Below, piece by piece: positions 42,111-50,041 of a DNA stretch of 64,000 bases (position 1 is the stretch's first letter; each line of letters opens with the position of its first letter). Below the pieces are notes generated by a model. The model did not search any database. It worked only from the letters and a program-made list of their open reading frames with translations, and was not told the DNA's origin. The DNA lies in assembly GCF_009735685.1 (NCBI RefSeq), contig NZ_WHPN01000293.1:62001-126000 (forward strand), read 5' to 3'. The DNA comes from Streptomyces lycii. GTDB taxonomy: Bacteria; Actinomycetota; Actinomycetes; Streptomycetales; Streptomycetaceae. The position numbers and the translations under genes were made by a program.

Positions 42111-43918
42111 CACCGCACCTCGGCGGGCTCGCCGCGGTAGCCCCGGGCCTGCGCCTCGAACATCACGGAATACCGTCCCGCCTTCGCCATGAGCTGTTCG
42201 TGGCTTCCCCGCTCGATCACCCGGCCGTCCTCGATCACCAGCAGCATGTCCGCGGCACGCAGGGAACCGAGCCGGTGGGAGATGAGCACGCTGGTACGCC
42301 CTTGCCGGTAGCGGGTCAGGCCCTGGTGGATCTCCGCCTCGGCCTCCGCGTCGAGCCCGGAACTCGGTTCGTCGAGGATCAGCAGATCCCGGTCCCCGCG
42401 GAGATAGGCGCGGGCGATGGCAAGGCGTTGCCACTGACCGCCCGACAGGGTGACCCCTCGCGTGGCCTGCGCGTCGTCGCCGTGGAAGAAGATGCGCGAG
42501 AGCAGGGTGTCGTAGCGCCCGGGCAGCTCCGTGACGAAGCTGTGGGCACCCGCCTCGGCGGAGGCGGCGGTGATCCGTTCCGGGGAGGCGCCGGGCAGGT
42601 CTCCCAGCGCGATGTTCTCCGAGACGGTCAGGTCGTACTTCATGAAGTCCTGGAATACGGCGCCGGTCCGCCGGCGCAGTTGGGCGGGGTCCATCTCGCG
42701 GATGTCGACCCCGTCCCAGAGGATCGCCCCCCGCTCGACGTCGTACATCCGGCACAGGAGCTTGATGACGGTGCTCTTGCCGGCGCCGTTGCGGCCGACC
42801 AGTCCGAGCACCTGACCGCGGTGCACGGTGAAGCTCACGCCGCGCAGCGCCCAGGGCTGTTCGGGCGAGTAGCGGAACCACACGTCGCGGAACTCGATGC
42901 CGCGGACCAGTGGCGGGACGGACGCCGGGGACGGGTGCAGGGCCAGGTCGGGTTCGCTGTCGACGACGGCGAGGAAGTGCCGGAACATCAGCAGTTGGTG
43001 GTGCGAGCGGGCGATGTCGCGCATCATGCCGGCGCCGGCCGACTGCACGCCGACGACCGAGGCGATGAGCAGGGACACATCGCCGATGCTGATGCGGCCC
43101 TCCGCCGCCGCCACGGCCGCCCAGAGCACTGTCAGCCCCGCGCATCCGGCCGTGGCGAATCCGGCGAGTGACTGGGCCAAAAGCTCGCGCCGGTCCAGGC
43201 GGGCCCGTCCGTCGTTGATCTTGCGGCGCTCGGAAGTCATTCGGTCCCGCAGATGGCCGCCGATGCCGAACAGCCGTATCTCCTTGGCCGCCTGCAGGTT
43301 CGTCAGCAGTTCCCGGTAGAAGAACTCGCGGCGTTCGGTGGGGCCGAGCCGCCAGTGGGTTTCGGCGCGGCGCTTGGCCAGCCACAGCTCCACGGCCAGC
43401 ACCGGGGCCACGGAGACGGCGATCACGACCGGCAGCCACCAGGCCAGCAGCGCGAGGGAACCGAGGAAACCCAGCGCCATGACGACGGCCCGCACGACGG
43501 AGAGGACCGCCGAGACCACGACACCCGGGGTCGCACCGCCGTGTTGCTGGGCCAGCCGCAGCCGGTCGAGGAAGACGGGGTCCTCCAGCCGTCCCAGCCC
43601 GACGAAGCGGCCGGTGGCCTCGTACAGCCGCTGCTGGGCCAGCAGGCCCACGCGGCGCTCCACTTCCTTGGTGGCGTACTGGACGGAGTGCGGCAGCAGC
43701 CCGCCCACGACACCGGCGGCGGCGAGCGCGGCTCCCAGCGGGACGACCCGGTCGACGGAGCCGTCGCGCTCGTGGGCGACCACGTCGATGAGCAGCTTGG
43801 TCAGCCAGGTGGTCAGGACCGGAACGAGGGCACTGAGGAGGTTGAGGACCACCAGGGTGCAGGTGTGCTTTCTGGCGGCCCGCCAGGTCAGGCCCAGCGC
43901 CCGGAGGATGCCACGCAC
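42110..43918 (-). CDS. ABC exporter (fused membrane and ATPase domains) of the peptide cassette
   Basis: A 602-residue half-transporter. Residues about 1-310 form the six-helix exporter domain. The ATPase domain has Walker A GRNGAGKST, Q-loop VFQDFMKYD, signature LSGGQWQR, Walker B LLILDEPSS and H-loop ISHRLGS. No N-terminal C39 peptidase domain is present, which explains the separate S26 protease. In context it exports the cysteine-rich peptide with its leader still attached. The end overlaps the protease start; the thioredoxin gene stops only four bases upstream. Confidence 0.9.
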   Translation of the reverse strand: MRGILRALGLTWRAARKHTCTLVVLNLLSALVPVLTTWLTKLLIDVVAHERDGSVDRVVPLGAALAAAGVVGGLLPHSVQYATKEVERRVGLLAQQRLYEATGRFVGLGRLEDPVFLDRLRLAQQHGGATPGVVVSAVLSVVRAVVMALGFLGSLALLAWWLPVVIAVSVAPVLAVELWLAKRRAETHWRLGPTERREFFYRELLTNLQAAKEIRLFGIGGHLRDRMTSERRKINDGRARLDRRELLAQSLAGFATAGCAGLTVLWAAVAAAEGRISIGDVSLLIASVVGVQSAGAGMMRDIARSHHQLLMFRHFLAVVDSEPDLALHPSPASVPPLVRGIEFRDVWFRYSPEQPWALRGVSFTVHRGQVLGLVGRNGAGKSTVIKLLCRMYDVERGAILWDGVDIREMDPAQLRRRTGAVFQDFMKYDLTVSENIALGDLPGASPERITAASAEAGAHSFVTELPGRYDTLLSRIFFHGDDAQATRGVTLSGGQWQRLAIARAYLRGDRDLLILDEPSSGLDAEAEAEIHQGLTRYRQGRTSVLISHRLGSLRAADMLLVIEDGRVIERGSHEQLMAKAGRYSVMFEAQARGYRGEPAEVR

Positions 43919-43922
43919 CGGT

Positions 43923-44480
43923 TCACACGCTCTCGGTGACGGCGGCGCTCAGGCTGTCGATGCCCGGGCCCGAGGCGCGGACGGTGCCGCCCGCGTCGAT
44001 CACTGCCAGCGCCGGGTACGCCTTGACGCCGAGCGCCCGCGCCACCGTCCCCCGGCGCCCCTCGACGACCACCGTGGCCACCGGGTCCAGCTGCCGCACG
44101 TCGTCCGCGAGTTCGGCGGGCCGGCCCACCAGGGTCACCAGGACCCGGTCACGGCTGTAGCCCTCGGACTCGATGAGGGAGAGAAAGCCGGGAAGGAGTT
44201 CATGGCAGGCCGAGCAGCCGTGGGCGAACACCCCGGCCAGCACCGGGCCCCGCGAAAGGAACCGCTCGGAGACGGTCTCGCCGCGCACCGTCACGCTCTC
44301 GAACGCCTCCACCTGCCCGCCTGCGGTACGCATGACGGCCGGCAGGCCGGCTGGTGGAGCGGTGACGGGGGACGGCCCGGCGTCCATGCCCCGGATCCGC
44401 CGTACGAGGCCGACGGTGAGGACGATGTTGAAAAGGGACAGTGCCCCGAAGAGGACCGTGAGTGCGATGACGAATGCCAT
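43923..44480 (-). CDS. MauD/TlpA-like membrane-anchored thioredoxin
   Basis: A 185-residue protein with a single N-terminal membrane helix (about residues 4-25) and an extracytoplasmic thioredoxin-like domain. The redox motif is CSACH (HGCSACHELLPGF) at about residues 91-95, and the cis-Pro is in VKAYPALAVID. MauD in methylamine dehydrogenase systems helps form disulfides in a cysteine-rich small subunit. Here the only obvious substrate is the six-cysteine peptide encoded upstream, and the partner is the MauE-like protein. Confidence 0.85.
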   Translation of the reverse strand: MAFVIALTVLFGALSLFNIVLTVGLVRRIRGMDAGPSPVTAPPAGLPAVMRTAGGQVEAFESVTVRGETVSERFLSRGPVLAGVFAHGCSACHELLPGFLSLIESEGYSRDRVLVTLVGRPAELADDVRQLDPVATVVVEGRRGTVARALGVKAYPALAVIDAGGTVRASGPGIDSLSAAVTESV

Positions 44481-44494
44481 GGGTGTCTCCCCCG

Positions 44495-45025
44495 TCAGTC
44501 GAGCGGTCGGAACAGGTGGGCGATGTCGTCGGTGAACGACGTCATGACGGCGACGGCGACGCCGGTCGCCAGCGCCGTGAGAACGACCTCGGCTCGCAGG
44601 CCGGTGGCCGTGCCGCCGAGCGCTGCCGCGAGACCGGACGCGGCCGCGGCGAGAAGCACCCCGTTACGGACCAGGTGGGCCGCGCCGACCGGCGCCGAGG
44701 ACGCGCCGAAACACTGGCACGCCACCCGCCGGTCCTTGGCCACGGCGGCGCCGATGGCCGCGGTGAACGCGGCCAGAAGCCCCAGCGCCACCACGAATCC
44801 CGGGGCGGCGGACTCCGTGCGGAGCAGCAGTACGACGACGGCCGCCTCGGCGGCGATGACGGCGGGCGCCACCCCGCGCGCCGGCAGGCCCGGTGCGAGG
44901 CCGCGTACGGCGGTGACGAAATCGGTGTACCTCCGGCGTCCGCGGATCTTTCCCACGGCGGACAGCAGGAAGACCGTGCCGATCAGGGCACGACAGGAAA
45001 TCAGTACGTAGTCCATCAGGCTCAT
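44495..45025 (-). CDS. MauE/DoxX-like redox-associated membrane protein
   Basis: A 176-residue protein from the ATG at 45025, with ATG 45016 as an alternative. About four to five hydrophobic helices are seen (MDYVLISCRALIGTVFLLSAVGK first). A conserved CQCFG motif lies in the middle (RRVACQCFGAS), as in MauE proteins, which likely recycle the electrons of MauD. The frame runs open to 45085, but that would translate through the hairpin at 45041-45075, so the inner start is preferred. It stands second in the peptide operon. Confidence 0.8.
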   Translation of the reverse strand: MSLMDYVLISCRALIGTVFLLSAVGKIRGRRRYTDFVTAVRGLAPGLPARGVAPAVIAAEAAVVVLLLRTESAAPGFVVALGLLAAFTAAIGAAVAKDRRVACQCFGASSAPVGAAHLVRNGVLLAAAASGLAAALGGTATGLRAEVVLTALATGVAVAVMTSFTDDIAHLFRPLD

Positions 45026-45040
45026 CCCCGGGACGAACGG

Positions 45041-45075
45041 GGCCGTGCCTCCTCCGGGAGGGCGGAGACACGGCC
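45041..45075 (-). terminator. hairpin between the precursor gene and its export genes
   Basis: GGCCGTG (45041-45047) pairs with CACGGCC (45069-45075), with further CTCC/GGAG pairing inside. Its place just after the precursor stop suggests a partial terminator or RNA stabiliser that keeps precursor mRNA in excess over the export genes. Confidence 0.55.
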
Positions 45076-45100
45076 CGTCACTCACTGTGTGTGGTACGGG

Positions 45101-45322
45101 TCAGCAGTCGTCGGAGTCGGTGCAGCCGGTCTCGGTCGTGAACCGGTAGCCGTCGTCGCACCGCCAGTAGGAGACTTCCTTCCAGTACCAGAAGGGGCAG
45201 TTCGGGTCGCAGACGGTCTGCTCGATCCAGCAGGCCTGCGCCCCGGACGCCTGTGCCTGGGCACTCCGGTTGGGGGCCAGGACGCCGAGCAGCCGGTCGC
45301 CCAGCAGCGAAATGCTCTGCAT
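45101..45322 (-). CDS. 73-aa cysteine-rich secreted peptide precursor
   Basis: The ATG at 45322 follows GAGGGAGAAAG. Residues 1-30 form a leader, MQSISLLGDRLLGVLAP then NRSAQAQASGAQA, which is amphipathic rather than a true signal peptide. It ends AQA, a -3/-1 motif for S26 proteases. The predicted 43-residue core has Cys at positions 1, 8, 12, 25, 37 and 43 and is rich in Trp/Tyr/Phe (PFWYWKEVSYW) and acidic residues, net negative. Six cysteines allow three disulfides. No lanthipeptide, lasso, YcaO or radical-SAM maturase is nearby, so disulfide folding by the MauD/MauE pair is the likely maturation. No family is recognised. Confidence 0.75.
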   Translation of the reverse strand: MQSISLLGDRLLGVLAPNRSAQAQASGAQACWIEQTVCDPNCPFWYWKEVSYWRCDDGYRFTTETGCTDSDDC

Positions 45323-45713
45323 GTTCTTTCTCCCTCGTGGGTCGGATGTGGACAGAGCCTGTCTAGCCCGCCCCCGGTTGTCCGGTGTCACAGCGCGTGC
45401 CGTGAACAGACAAAGCGGAACAACACCGACCGGGCGGAAAGCCGTCGTCACCGGTGCTGAGCTGGGACTTGCCGGCGGGCAGGGGTGCCGGGCGGCGCAG
45501 GACCGCCGGGGGATGTCAGGCGCCGGTCCGCGGACGGTGAAAAATCACCGCCGGACAACGGGCCGCCGCGTGCGGCGCGGCTCCGGGCGACGGGCCGCTC
45601 CCGACGCCTGCGGAGAAGCGGGCTGCCATCACGTCCATTACGGGCATGGAGGTGAAGACGGGTGAAATGCGTCCTCCAGGGGGACACCGGGTACAACGGG
45701 GGAACGGGGAGAC
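45323..45713. promoter_or_regulatory. divergent promoter region of the peptide operon and the nSTAND gene
   Basis: No gene is supported. On the reverse strand TAGACA (45365-45360) is a fair -10 for the precursor gene, giving a leader of about 30 bases; GTGACA (45391-45386) lies 20 bases upstream, which is long for a -35. GGGGA sits just before the nSTAND ATG at 45714. Confidence 0.35.
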
Positions 45714-48605
45714 ATGCCACGCAAAGAGCTGCCCCTCGCCGAGGGAGACGGCACCGTACTGAAGTTCGCCGCCGATCTGCGCGCACTGCGTGACGCCTCG
45801 GGGAGCCCGCCGTACCGGGCCATGGCGGCACGGGCGCACTACTCGGTGGCCACCCTGTCGAGCGCGGCGGCGGGCCGGAAGCTGCCCTCCTTGGAGGTGA
45901 CACTGGCCTACGTCCGCGCGTGCGGCGGCAACACCCAGTGGTGGGAGGCCCGCTGGCACAGCGCCACCACGGAACTGTCCGACAGCGAAGCCGCGCGGAC
46001 ACCGGCGGACGCCCCCGGTGAACGGGCGCCGTATCCCGGACTCGCCGCCTATCAACGCGACGACAGCCAGTGGTTCTTCGGCCGCGAACGAGTCGTCGAA
46101 GACCTGCTGCGGCGGTTGGCCGAGGACCGGTTCATCGCCGTCTTCGGGGCCTCGGGGGCCGGCAAGTCCTCTCTGCTGCGGGCCGGTCTGCTGCCCCGGC
46201 TGCGATCCGGGCCCCGGCACACCGTGGTCTTCACGCCGGGCGTCAGCCCGCTGGAGGAACTGGCCGTCCGTCTGGCGGAGCCGGCGAACACCACGCCCGG
46301 CCATCTGTTCCAGGAGTTCCAGGCCGCGCCGGAGAACCTGCACCGCACACTGCGCCGGATCGTGGCCGGCGACAGCCCGCAGACGGACGTCGTCCTGGTG
46401 GTGGACCAGTTCGAGGAGGTGTTCACGCTCTGCGGCGACCGCGACGAACAGCGGCAGTTCATCGCGGCCCTCGTCCACGCCGCACGCGCGAGCAGCAGCA
46501 GATGCCGGATCGTGCTGGGCGTCAGAGCCGACTTCTACGCGCACTGCGCCGAACACGCCGACCTGGTCGACGCCCTGCGGGACGCGATGGTCACGCTCGG
46601 CCCGATGAGCGCCGAGGAACTGCACCGCGCCATCACCCAGCCCGCCATCCGTGCGAACTGCCGGGTCGAGGGGCGGCTCGTCGTCCATCTGACGGCCGAG
46701 GCCCACCAGCACGCCGGCGTCCTGCCGCTGCTCTCCCACACGCTGCTGGAAACCTGGAAACGCCGGCGCGGCAACGTGCTCACGCTGGCGGCGTGCCAGG
46801 CGGCCGGCTCCCTCGAAGGTGCGCTCAGCCGCACCGCGGAGCAGTTCTACGAGGGCCTCGGTCCGAGCCGGCAACGCATCGCCTGCCAGCTCTTCCTCAG
46901 GCTCACCAGCCCCGGCGAGGGCACGGAGGACACCAAGCGCCGTATCGACCGGAGCGAAGCCGGCCAGGACGCCGACACCACGGCGGTCATCGAACGCGCC
47001 ACCGCCGCACGCCTCATCACGGTCGACGGACCGCGGCTGGAAATCACCCACGAGGCCCTCATCCGGGGCTGGCCCCGGTTCCGGCGGTGGCTGTCGGAGA
47101 ACCGTCAGCAGCTGCGCGTCCACCGTCAGCTGACCGAGGCCGCCGCGGCCTGGGAACTTCTCGGCGAGGACAGGGGTGCGCTCTACCGCGGCGCACGGCT
47201 GGACGAAGCGCGTCCGCTGGCGGACGGGGACAAGGCCGGACTCACGGCGCGGGAGAGAGCCTTCCTCGAGGCGAGCCTCGCGGCCGAGGCCACCGAGACC
47301 GCGGCGGCCGCCCGTCGGCGGACCGGCCGGCGGCTGCTGACCGTCGTGATCACGGTGCTGCTGCTGGCGACCACGGTGACGAGCGTCCTCGCCGCACGCG
47401 CCAACCGGCAGCTGACGACGCAGCGGAACGCCGCCGTGGCGCTCAACGTCAGCTCGGAAGCGTCCCGGCTGTACCCGACGGCGCCGGGTCTGGCCATGCA
47501 GCTGAGCCTCACGGCGTATCGCCTGAGACCGGAGCGCGGCAGCCGTGACGTGCTCCTCAGCACCCTCACGACCATGTGGACGGGCCACAACGCCCAGATG
47601 TACGCGTTGGGCGTCAGCCCGGACGGGAGAACCCTCGCCACCGGCAGCCGGGACCGCACGGTCCGGCTGTGGGACATCACCGACCCCCGGCGCCCCCTGA
47701 GCCTCGCGACCATCAGCGGACACGACAGCGCGGTGGTGGCGATCGCCATGCGACCGACGGGAGGGGCCCTGGCCACGGCGGACACCGGCGGGACGGTGCG
47801 GCTGTGGGACATCACCGATCCCCGGAAGCCGAGGCCGCTGTCCTCCGTCAAGGCCCACACGGACGCTGTGCGCGCGCTGGCCTTCAGCCCGTCCGGTGAC
47901 ACGCTGGTGAGCGCGGGCAACGACCGCAAGGCCGTGCTGTGGAAGGCGGGCGACCTCCAGGCACCGGAGCGGGGAGCCACCCTGCGCGCCCATTCCGACG
48001 CGATCCGTTCGGTCGCCTTCAACCGGGACGGAAGGCTGCTCGCGACGGCGGGTGGTGACGACGAGCGCGTCATCGTGTGGGACCTGGAGTCCACGGAGCG
48101 GCCGGCGAAGCGCGCGACGTGGCGCGCGCACACCGACAGCACGTTCTCCGTCGCCTTCAGCCCGCGCGCGGATGTGCTGGCCACGTCCGGCGCCGGGCCG
48201 CACCCGGTGAAGCTGTGGCGCGTCGGCGTCGGGGACCGGCCCGGGGAACTGGCCCGGTTGGACGGCCAGTCCGACGCCGTCGGCGATGTGACCTTCAGCG
48301 CCGACGGCCGCACCCTCGCTGCGGGGAGCGACGACCGTACGGCACGGATGTGGACCGTGGACGTCCCCGAGAGGCCGGTGCTGCGGGCCGTGCTCACGGG
48401 CTACAGCACGGCGGTGCTCGCCCTGCGGTTCACGCCCGACGGCCGGTCGCTGGTGTCCGGCGCCTTCGACGGGAGGCTGCGGGTGCTGCCCACCGACTTC
48501 TCCCGGCTGATCAGCGGTGCCTGCGACGCCGCGGGGCCTCCGCTGTCCCGGGAGCAGTGGGCCCGGTACTTGGGCGGCATCCCGTACAAGCCTCCCTGCG
48601 GCTGA
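45714..48605 (+). CDS. HTH-nSTAND1 NTPase-WD40 repeat protein
   Basis: A 963-residue multidomain protein. Residues about 15-75 are a Xre-like helix-turn-helix (RAMAARAHYSVATLSSAAAGRKLPS). A STAND NTPase follows with Walker A GASGAGKSS at 145-153, Walker B VVLVVDQFEE near 226, and winged-helix residues to about 500. One membrane helix lies at about 543-563 (LLTVVITVLLLATTVTSVLAA). Residues about 620-930 form roughly seven WD40 blades (for example DRTVRLWDITDPRRP). STAND proteins are signal-triggered switches. Some act in phage defence or development; this one may sense an external cue through the blades. It faces the peptide operon. Confidence 0.88.
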   Translation: MPRKELPLAEGDGTVLKFAADLRALRDASGSPPYRAMAARAHYSVATLSSAAAGRKLPSLEVTLAYVRACGGNTQWWEARWHSATTELSDSEAARTPADAPGERAPYPGLAAYQRDDSQWFFGRERVVEDLLRRLAEDRFIAVFGASGAGKSSLLRAGLLPRLRSGPRHTVVFTPGVSPLEELAVRLAEPANTTPGHLFQEFQAAPENLHRTLRRIVAGDSPQTDVVLVVDQFEEVFTLCGDRDEQRQFIAALVHAARASSSRCRIVLGVRADFYAHCAEHADLVDALRDAMVTLGPMSAEELHRAITQPAIRANCRVEGRLVVHLTAEAHQHAGVLPLLSHTLLETWKRRRGNVLTLAACQAAGSLEGALSRTAEQFYEGLGPSRQRIACQLFLRLTSPGEGTEDTKRRIDRSEAGQDADTTAVIERATAARLITVDGPRLEITHEALIRGWPRFRRWLSENRQQLRVHRQLTEAAAAWELLGEDRGALYRGARLDEARPLADGDKAGLTARERAFLEASLAAEATETAAAARRRTGRRLLTVVITVLLLATTVTSVLAARANRQLTTQRNAAVALNVSSEASRLYPTAPGLAMQLSLTAYRLRPERGSRDVLLSTLTTMWTGHNAQMYALGVSPDGRTLATGSRDRTVRLWDITDPRRPLSLATISGHDSAVVAIAMRPTGGALATADTGGTVRLWDITDPRKPRPLSSVKAHTDAVRALAFSPSGDTLVSAGNDRKAVLWKAGDLQAPERGATLRAHSDAIRSVAFNRDGRLLATAGGDDERVIVWDLESTERPAKRATWRAHTDSTFSVAFSPRADVLATSGAGPHPVKLWRVGVGDRPGELARLDGQSDAVGDVTFSADGRTLAAGSDDRTARMWTVDVPERPVLRAVLTGYSTAVLALRFTPDGRSLVSGAFDGRLRVLPTDFSRLISGACDAAGPPLSREQWARYLGGIPYKPPCG

Positions 48606-48910
48606 CAGGTGCCGGGCGCCCCCCGCGGCGTCCGGCGCGGACCGCGAACCCGCCGCCGGCGGCACGGAGCGGGATTTCCGCGCCCGCGGCGCACCGGGGT
48701 TGCGGACCTGCCACCGGCGCGTCCGGCGGACCGCTTCCGGCCGTCGGCCGCGCGCCCCCCGGCCGTTTCCGCGGCACGCCGCCGCCGGCGGTCACGGGGC
48801 CCTCCGCTGCTCACGCCTCCGCCGAAGGCCCGGGGGGACGAACGGGGTGCGGTTCGCACGCCGGCGGGGCGGTCCCCAGCCCGCGCCGGGCACGGGACCG
48901 CCCGGCCGTC
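48606..48910. other. convergent intergenic region
   Basis: GC-rich sequence between the nSTAND gene and XdhC. No gene or perfect hairpin was found. Confidence 0.4.
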
Positions 48911-50041
48911 TCAGGCCGCCGCCCCCGTCAGGTCCCGGTGGATCGGGGAGGCGCCGCCCGTCAGGGGTACGCCCGTGCCGCCGCGGCGGGTGGCGACGAT
49001 CTCCGCCGCGATGGACAGCGCCGTCTCCTCGGGGGTGCGGGCGCCGAGGTCCAGGCCGATCGGTGAGCGCAGCCGGGACAGCTCACGTTCGGTCAGACCG
49101 GCCTCGCGCAGCCGCCGGTCGCGGTCCGCGTGGGTGCGGCGCGAGCCCATCGCCCCGACGAACGCGGCCGGCATCCGCAGCGCCTCCGTCAGCAGCGGTA
49201 CGTCGAACTTGGCGTCGTGGGTGAGCACGCACAGCACCGTTCGTTCGTCCGTCCGGGTCTCCCGCAGATAGCGGTGCGGCCAGTCGGCGACGACCTCGTC
49301 GGCCTCGGGGAAGCGGGCCCGGGTGGCGAAGACGGGCCGGGCGTCGCACACGGTGACGTGGTGGCCGAGGAACTTGCCGGCCCGCACGAGGGCCGCGGCG
49401 AAGTCGACCGCCCCGAAGACGATCATGCGGGGCGGCGGCACGCTGGACTCGACGAGCAACGTGAGCCCGCCGGGGCAGTGCGAGCCGTCCGCGGAGAGAC
49501 GGACCGTGCCGGTGCGGCCGGCGTCCAGCAGGGCCCGGGCCTCGGCCACCGCCGTGCGGTCCAGGTCCGGGTGGCCGCCGAGACCGCCTTCGTGCGCGCC
49601 GTCCGGGTGGACGAGCAGCGCCCGGCCCAGGAGTCCGGCCGGCCCCTCGACGACGCGGGCGAGGGCCGCGGTCCCGCCCCGGGCGGCGGTCGCCAGCGCC
49701 GCCCGGAACACCTCCCGCCCCGACGCCTCCGCGCCGACCGGTGTGACCATCACGTCGATGGTGCCGCCGCAGGTCAGTCCGACGGCGAAGGCGTCCTCGT
49801 CGCTGTAGCCGAACCGTTCGCGCACCGTCTCGCCGCTGCGCAGGGCGGCGGCGCACAGCTCGTACACCGCGCCCTCGACACAGCCGCCGGAGACCGAGCC
49901 GATCACGGTGCCGCCGCTGTCGACGGCGAGGGCGGCGCCGGGTCCGCGCGGCGCGCTGCCGCCGACGGAGACGACCGTGGCGACGGCGAACTCCCGGCCG
50001 TCGGCGAGCCAGCAGTCCAGCTCTCCGGCGATGTCAAGCAC
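48911..50041 (-). CDS. xdhC: XdhC/PaoD-type molybdenum cofactor insertion protein
   Basis: A 376-residue protein with an N-terminal XdhC/CoxI domain (ATVVSVGGSAPRGPGAALAV, SGGCVEGAVYE, LTCGGTIDVMV) and a C-terminal Rossmann domain (RMIVFGAVDFAAALV ... VGAMGSRRTHADR). Such proteins bind molybdenum cofactor, help its sulfuration and insert it into aldehyde/xanthine oxidoreductases. Its start overlaps the end of the large subunit by 8 bp, so it serves that enzyme and possibly the one at 25.6-29.5 kb. Confidence 0.9.
   Translation of the reverse strand: MLDIAGELDCWLADGREFAVATVVSVGGSAPRGPGAALAVDSGGTVIGSVSGGCVEGAVYELCAAALRSGETVRERFGYSDEDAFAVGLTCGGTIDVMVTPVGAEASGREVFRAALATAARGGTAALARVVEGPAGLLGRALLVHPDGAHEGGLGGHPDLDRTAVAEARALLDAGRTGTVRLSADGSHCPGGLTLLVESSVPPPRMIVFGAVDFAAALVRAGKFLGHHVTVCDARPVFATRARFPEADEVVADWPHRYLRETRTDERTVLCVLTHDAKFDVPLLTEALRMPAAFVGAMGSRRTHADRDRRLREAGLTERELSRLRSPIGLDLGARTPEETALSIAAEIVATRRGGTGVPLTGGASPIHRDLTGAAA

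Noticed and set aside
45101-45322. Precursor as a methylamine dehydrogenase light chain, lanthipeptide or lasso peptide
   Set aside because: It lacks the Trp/Cys layout of the light chain, and no heavy-chain gene, LanM/LanBC, lasso cyclase or B1/B2 genes are present.
45516-48665. 1049-codon open frame on the reverse strand
   Set aside because: Antisense to the nSTAND-WD40 gene; composition is that of a shadow.
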